From a virus, in the IMG/VR virus record IMGVR_UViG_3300028747_000003, positions 1 to 36,947 of that record: a DNA stretch of 36,947 nt. One strand, given 5' to 3'. Under the pieces are notes generated by a model. That model worked only from the letters and a program-made list of their open reading frames with translations. It made no database searches and had not been told where the DNA came from. Below, in pieces: positions 34,878 through 36,947 of the stretch (its first letter is position 1; each line of letters opens with the position of its first letter). The position numbers were made by a program, and so were the translations under genes.

Positions 34878-35482
34878 GCGAATTCACCTGCCGCGTTTAA
34901 CTTGTGAAAGTGGCTAACCCAGACCAATCGTCCTGACTCGCTATCCTTGCCAATACCTTCTAGCGGATACCGCGAATGAAACAAAGGCGCTTGAAATATC
35001 AGCGCACGGTTCTTTTTACCACGCACCATGTCCGTCTGTATCCATTTGTCCGGATCGCGTGAAACCATATCGCTTTTCAGTTCGTCCAGAATGCCCATCG
35101 CTTGCATTTCGGCAAATCCTGGCATCGCGTTTAATCCCGTGCGCTTATGCGTGAAGAACGCAGTCCCTGATTCTTCTTCATGATTGGTCAGATATGCCAC
35201 GCACGTATGGTTCCCCGACTCCCGATCACTGTGTATATACGCTCGTTCCATGCCTTCATTGGTGACGCGGAAATACATCGTATTGGGTACAACCACGCCA
35301 TTAACTGCCCGCATGATTGAGGCGACCATAAGTGCGTGATCACCCCAAAATCCCATGCCTTCATAGACTGAACTACCTACTTCACCTTTATTTGGTCGCC
35401 ACGTATCAAATCCAGCAGCAAACACCGATGACTTGACGCGATCAAGTGCCTTACAGAAGTCATCGACAACGAGATAGCTCAT
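34874..35482 (-). CDS. DUF6445-like 2-oxoglutarate/Fe(II) oxygenase-fold protein
   Basis: 202 residues. AYIHSDRESGNHTCVAYLTN holds an H-x-D metal motif, FFTHKRTG follows, and ALIFQAPLFHSRYPLEGIG gives the distal His with Arg-Leu-Val-Trp (SGRLVWVSHF) downstream, the 2OG-Fe(II) dioxygenase order. YEGMGFWGDHALMVASIM near the N-terminus fits DUF6445. The substrate is unknown. It sits between the gp10-like and ejection genes, coupled by ATGA on the upstream side, so it may hydroxylate a virion protein or act on the cell at entry. Confidence 0.7.
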   Translation of the reverse strand: MSYLVVDDFCKALDRVKSSVFAAGFDTWRPNKGEVGSSVYEGMGFWGDHALMVASIMRAVNGVVVPNTMYFRVTNEGMERAYIHSDRESGNHTCVAYLTNHEEESGTAFFTHKRTGLNAMPGFAEMQAMGILDELKSDMVSRDPDKWIQTDMVRGKKNRALIFQAPLFHSRYPLEGIGKDSESGRLVWVSHFHKLNAAGEFA

Positions 35483-36891
35483 CCTACGGTTCCTTGAAGT
35501 ACTGCTGCACCACCCATCAAATCTCGCCTACGTGGGCTGGAACAACTCACACGATATGTCCGGTTATATGTCGATCCTTGGCGTGTAAAAACAATGCGCT
35601 TTCCATATTCACCGGTTGCGCCAATATCTTCCTGATCCCAGTTGGACCAATTATAGCCACCATCGTCTGAGTATTGGATACGAACATAATGATCCACATC
35701 ATCCGACAACTGGCCAAGCGCCATAATCAGTTCAACCCGTGAAACAATCACGCGATTATGGTTATTAGACAATACACCGTTGGTGCGCTCAGAGATGAAA
35801 TTGATATCACCCTCAGTGAATGTATCCCAATCAACAACCCATAATGTGCCATTCTGAAAATCACCGGCAATCCACTGGTTATTCCAATACACCATTCCGC
35901 TAATACGCCAGCGGTTCATTTCGTAAGAGCCGCGACGATGCCATTCGTCAGCAGAGACGTCATAACCCCATGTCTGACCATCAGGGAATGTCCAGTAACA
36001 GACTTTATGTCCCTTGTCCTCCCACACAAACGCGAAAGCTTGTGACCAGTTAAGACCACTAATGGCCTGCTCAATCGGACGTGTCGATTTACGTATCGGG
36101 GAATAACCTGAGAGACAGTAGAAAATACCATCATCGCCAAGCCAATAGACGGTGTTGTCCATATTGGCGACGGTATACGTTCCAGCGCAACCACGCGTCA
36201 GAGAAATTCCCTTAGTTCGGATTGGCTGTTCTGCATTGGAGGTGACTTGAAAGAATTCTGTACTACGCGCTGAAAAGATGATCAGTTCGTTATTGCTGAC
36301 GGCCATCGACACCATGAGGTCAGGCGCAACTTCCGATGTGAAACGGTCCAGCTCGTTGTAGGTCAATGCGTCATCAGGTGCAGAATTGAACGCAAAGCGC
36401 CGTGTCGGATCGATCTGCACCAGATAGCTGCCGATATAAACGCAGATGATTGCGCCTGGATAGCCGTCATCCGTGATCTTGGTGAAGGTGCTTAAGCTGG
36501 TATTCCACACATAACCCGACTGGCCATTGACGATCAGTAGTTCATTGCCACCATCCGCTAAAAGGTTATCGGCAAAGTACACGCGACCCACGCTAGGAAT
36601 CGTTCCAAGCTCCGTACAGACGCCTTTGATGCTGATGCTATAGAGCGATTTGGCGACGACGGCGAACAACGTTCCTTCGCAGTTGTAGACGCCACGCACT
36701 GGAGAATCAGGAATCGTCGCACCACTCGTTACCAAGGCGCGCAAACCGGGCGGTGTAACCAATGTCGAAGGCGTGCGTGTTCCCGCTTTCTCTGCGGATG
36801 TGGGAAGCCAGTTAAGCGTGTCCTGCGACGACCATGAAAGGTTGTCGTCTTTGTAGTAGCCACCCACAATGGGGAAGGTGGACTGCTTCAT
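35479..36891 (-). CDS. P22 gp10-like packaged DNA stabilisation protein
   Basis: 470 residues, close to P22 gp10 (472). MKQSTFPIVGGYYKDDNLSW with QDTLNWLPT, TPPGLRAL, RGVYNCEGTLFAVV, GNELLIVNGQSGYVW, and TNAEQPIRTKGISLTRGC are the ordered family motifs; the fold is a beta-propeller-like hub under gp4 that closes the portal channel. The ATG overlaps the gp4-like stop; a TTG at 36903 in the same frame is less likely. The gene's beginning is duplicated at 1-71 because the circle was opened there. Confidence 0.92.
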   Translation of the reverse strand: MKQSTFPIVGGYYKDDNLSWSSQDTLNWLPTSAEKAGTRTPSTLVTPPGLRALVTSGATIPDSPVRGVYNCEGTLFAVVAKSLYSISIKGVCTELGTIPSVGRVYFADNLLADGGNELLIVNGQSGYVWNTSLSTFTKITDDGYPGAIICVYIGSYLVQIDPTRRFAFNSAPDDALTYNELDRFTSEVAPDLMVSMAVSNNELIIFSARSTEFFQVTSNAEQPIRTKGISLTRGCAGTYTVANMDNTVYWLGDDGIFYCLSGYSPIRKSTRPIEQAISGLNWSQAFAFVWEDKGHKVCYWTFPDGQTWGYDVSADEWHRRGSYEMNRWRISGMVYWNNQWIAGDFQNGTLWVVDWDTFTEGDINFISERTNGVLSNNHNRVIVSRVELIMALGQLSDDVDHYVRIQYSDDGGYNWSNWDQEDIGATGEYGKRIVFTRQGSTYNRTYRVSCSSPRRRDLMGGAAVLQGTVG

Positions 36892-36947
36892 CCTATATAC
36901 CAATTAGAACCATTGATCGAGTTCAGCGCTTGACGCCTACCACCAGG
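36821..36947. repeat. Right copy of 127-bp terminal direct repeat
   Basis: Identical to bases 1-127. Contains the start of the gp10-like gene and, at 36888-36947, a second copy of the last codons of the gp4-like gene. Removing either copy gives the circular genome of 36,820 bp. Confidence 0.95.

Overview
The window is one complete tailed-phage genome of the P22-like podovirus type, assembled as a circle. Bases 1-127 are repeated exactly at 36821-36947, so the unique circle is about 36,820 bp and the window ends are arbitrary; the DNA-stabilisation gene is cut by them. The virion genes follow the P22 order: small and large terminase, P22-type portal, scaffold, P22-type coat, gp4-like adaptor, gp10-like DNA stabilisation protein, ejection proteins, tail proteins. 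The host cannot be named from sequence. Lipobox lipoproteins, a two-component spanin and a SAR lysozyme point to a Gram-negative (proteobacterial) host. I see no integrase, no CI-like repressor and no recognisable helicase, primase or polymerase.

Layout. Two transcription units diverge from about 18,026-18,151, next to a Cro-like gene. The rightward unit (18,152-24,656, + strand) carries an alanine-rich repeat protein, small unknown genes, an SPFH/band-7 lipoprotein and a recombination block (ERF annealing protein, YqaJ exonuclease, SSB-like protein, NinB). The leftward unit (- strand) runs from 18,025 down to 1 and on through the junction from 36,891 to about 24,653, some 30 kb in one direction. 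It starts with early and accessory genes (18.0-8.6 kb): small regulators, GIY-YIG, T5orf172 and VRR-NUC nucleases, DUF1364, a polynucleotide 3'-phosphatase-like HAD protein, an RMF-like protein, three tRNAs, a glycosyltransferase and an Ig-like protein. Then come terminase and capsid genes (8.5-0.07 kb), tail and ejection genes (36.9-29.2 kb), lysis genes (29.2-27.7 kb) and a receptor-binding fibre cassette (27.7-24.65 kb). Stops and starts overlap (ATGA, GTGA, TGATG) across most of both units, so translation is probably coupled. The two units converge at 24,653-24,656.

The most striking finding is in the large terminase. Its Walker A loop (GGRG|SGKT) is interrupted by a 314-residue intein with clear splicing motifs, but where an inserted homing endonuclease would normally sit, the sense frame has no nuclease motif. 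Instead an HTH-HNH endonuclease gene with its own ribosome binding site (7363-8052) lies wholly inside the intein on the opposite strand. One stretch of about 690 bp is therefore open on both strands, as part of a protein-splicing element and as its probable mobility enzyme.

Other oddities: a 19-unit, 12-bp coding repeat that varies at only two positions; an in-frame TAA between the ribosome binding site and the conserved-looking N-terminus of an ejection protein; a frameshifted gene remnant at the end of the fibre cassette; and a pair of 17-bp inverted repeats 29 bp apart, followed by a terminator, in a 393-bp non-coding gap.
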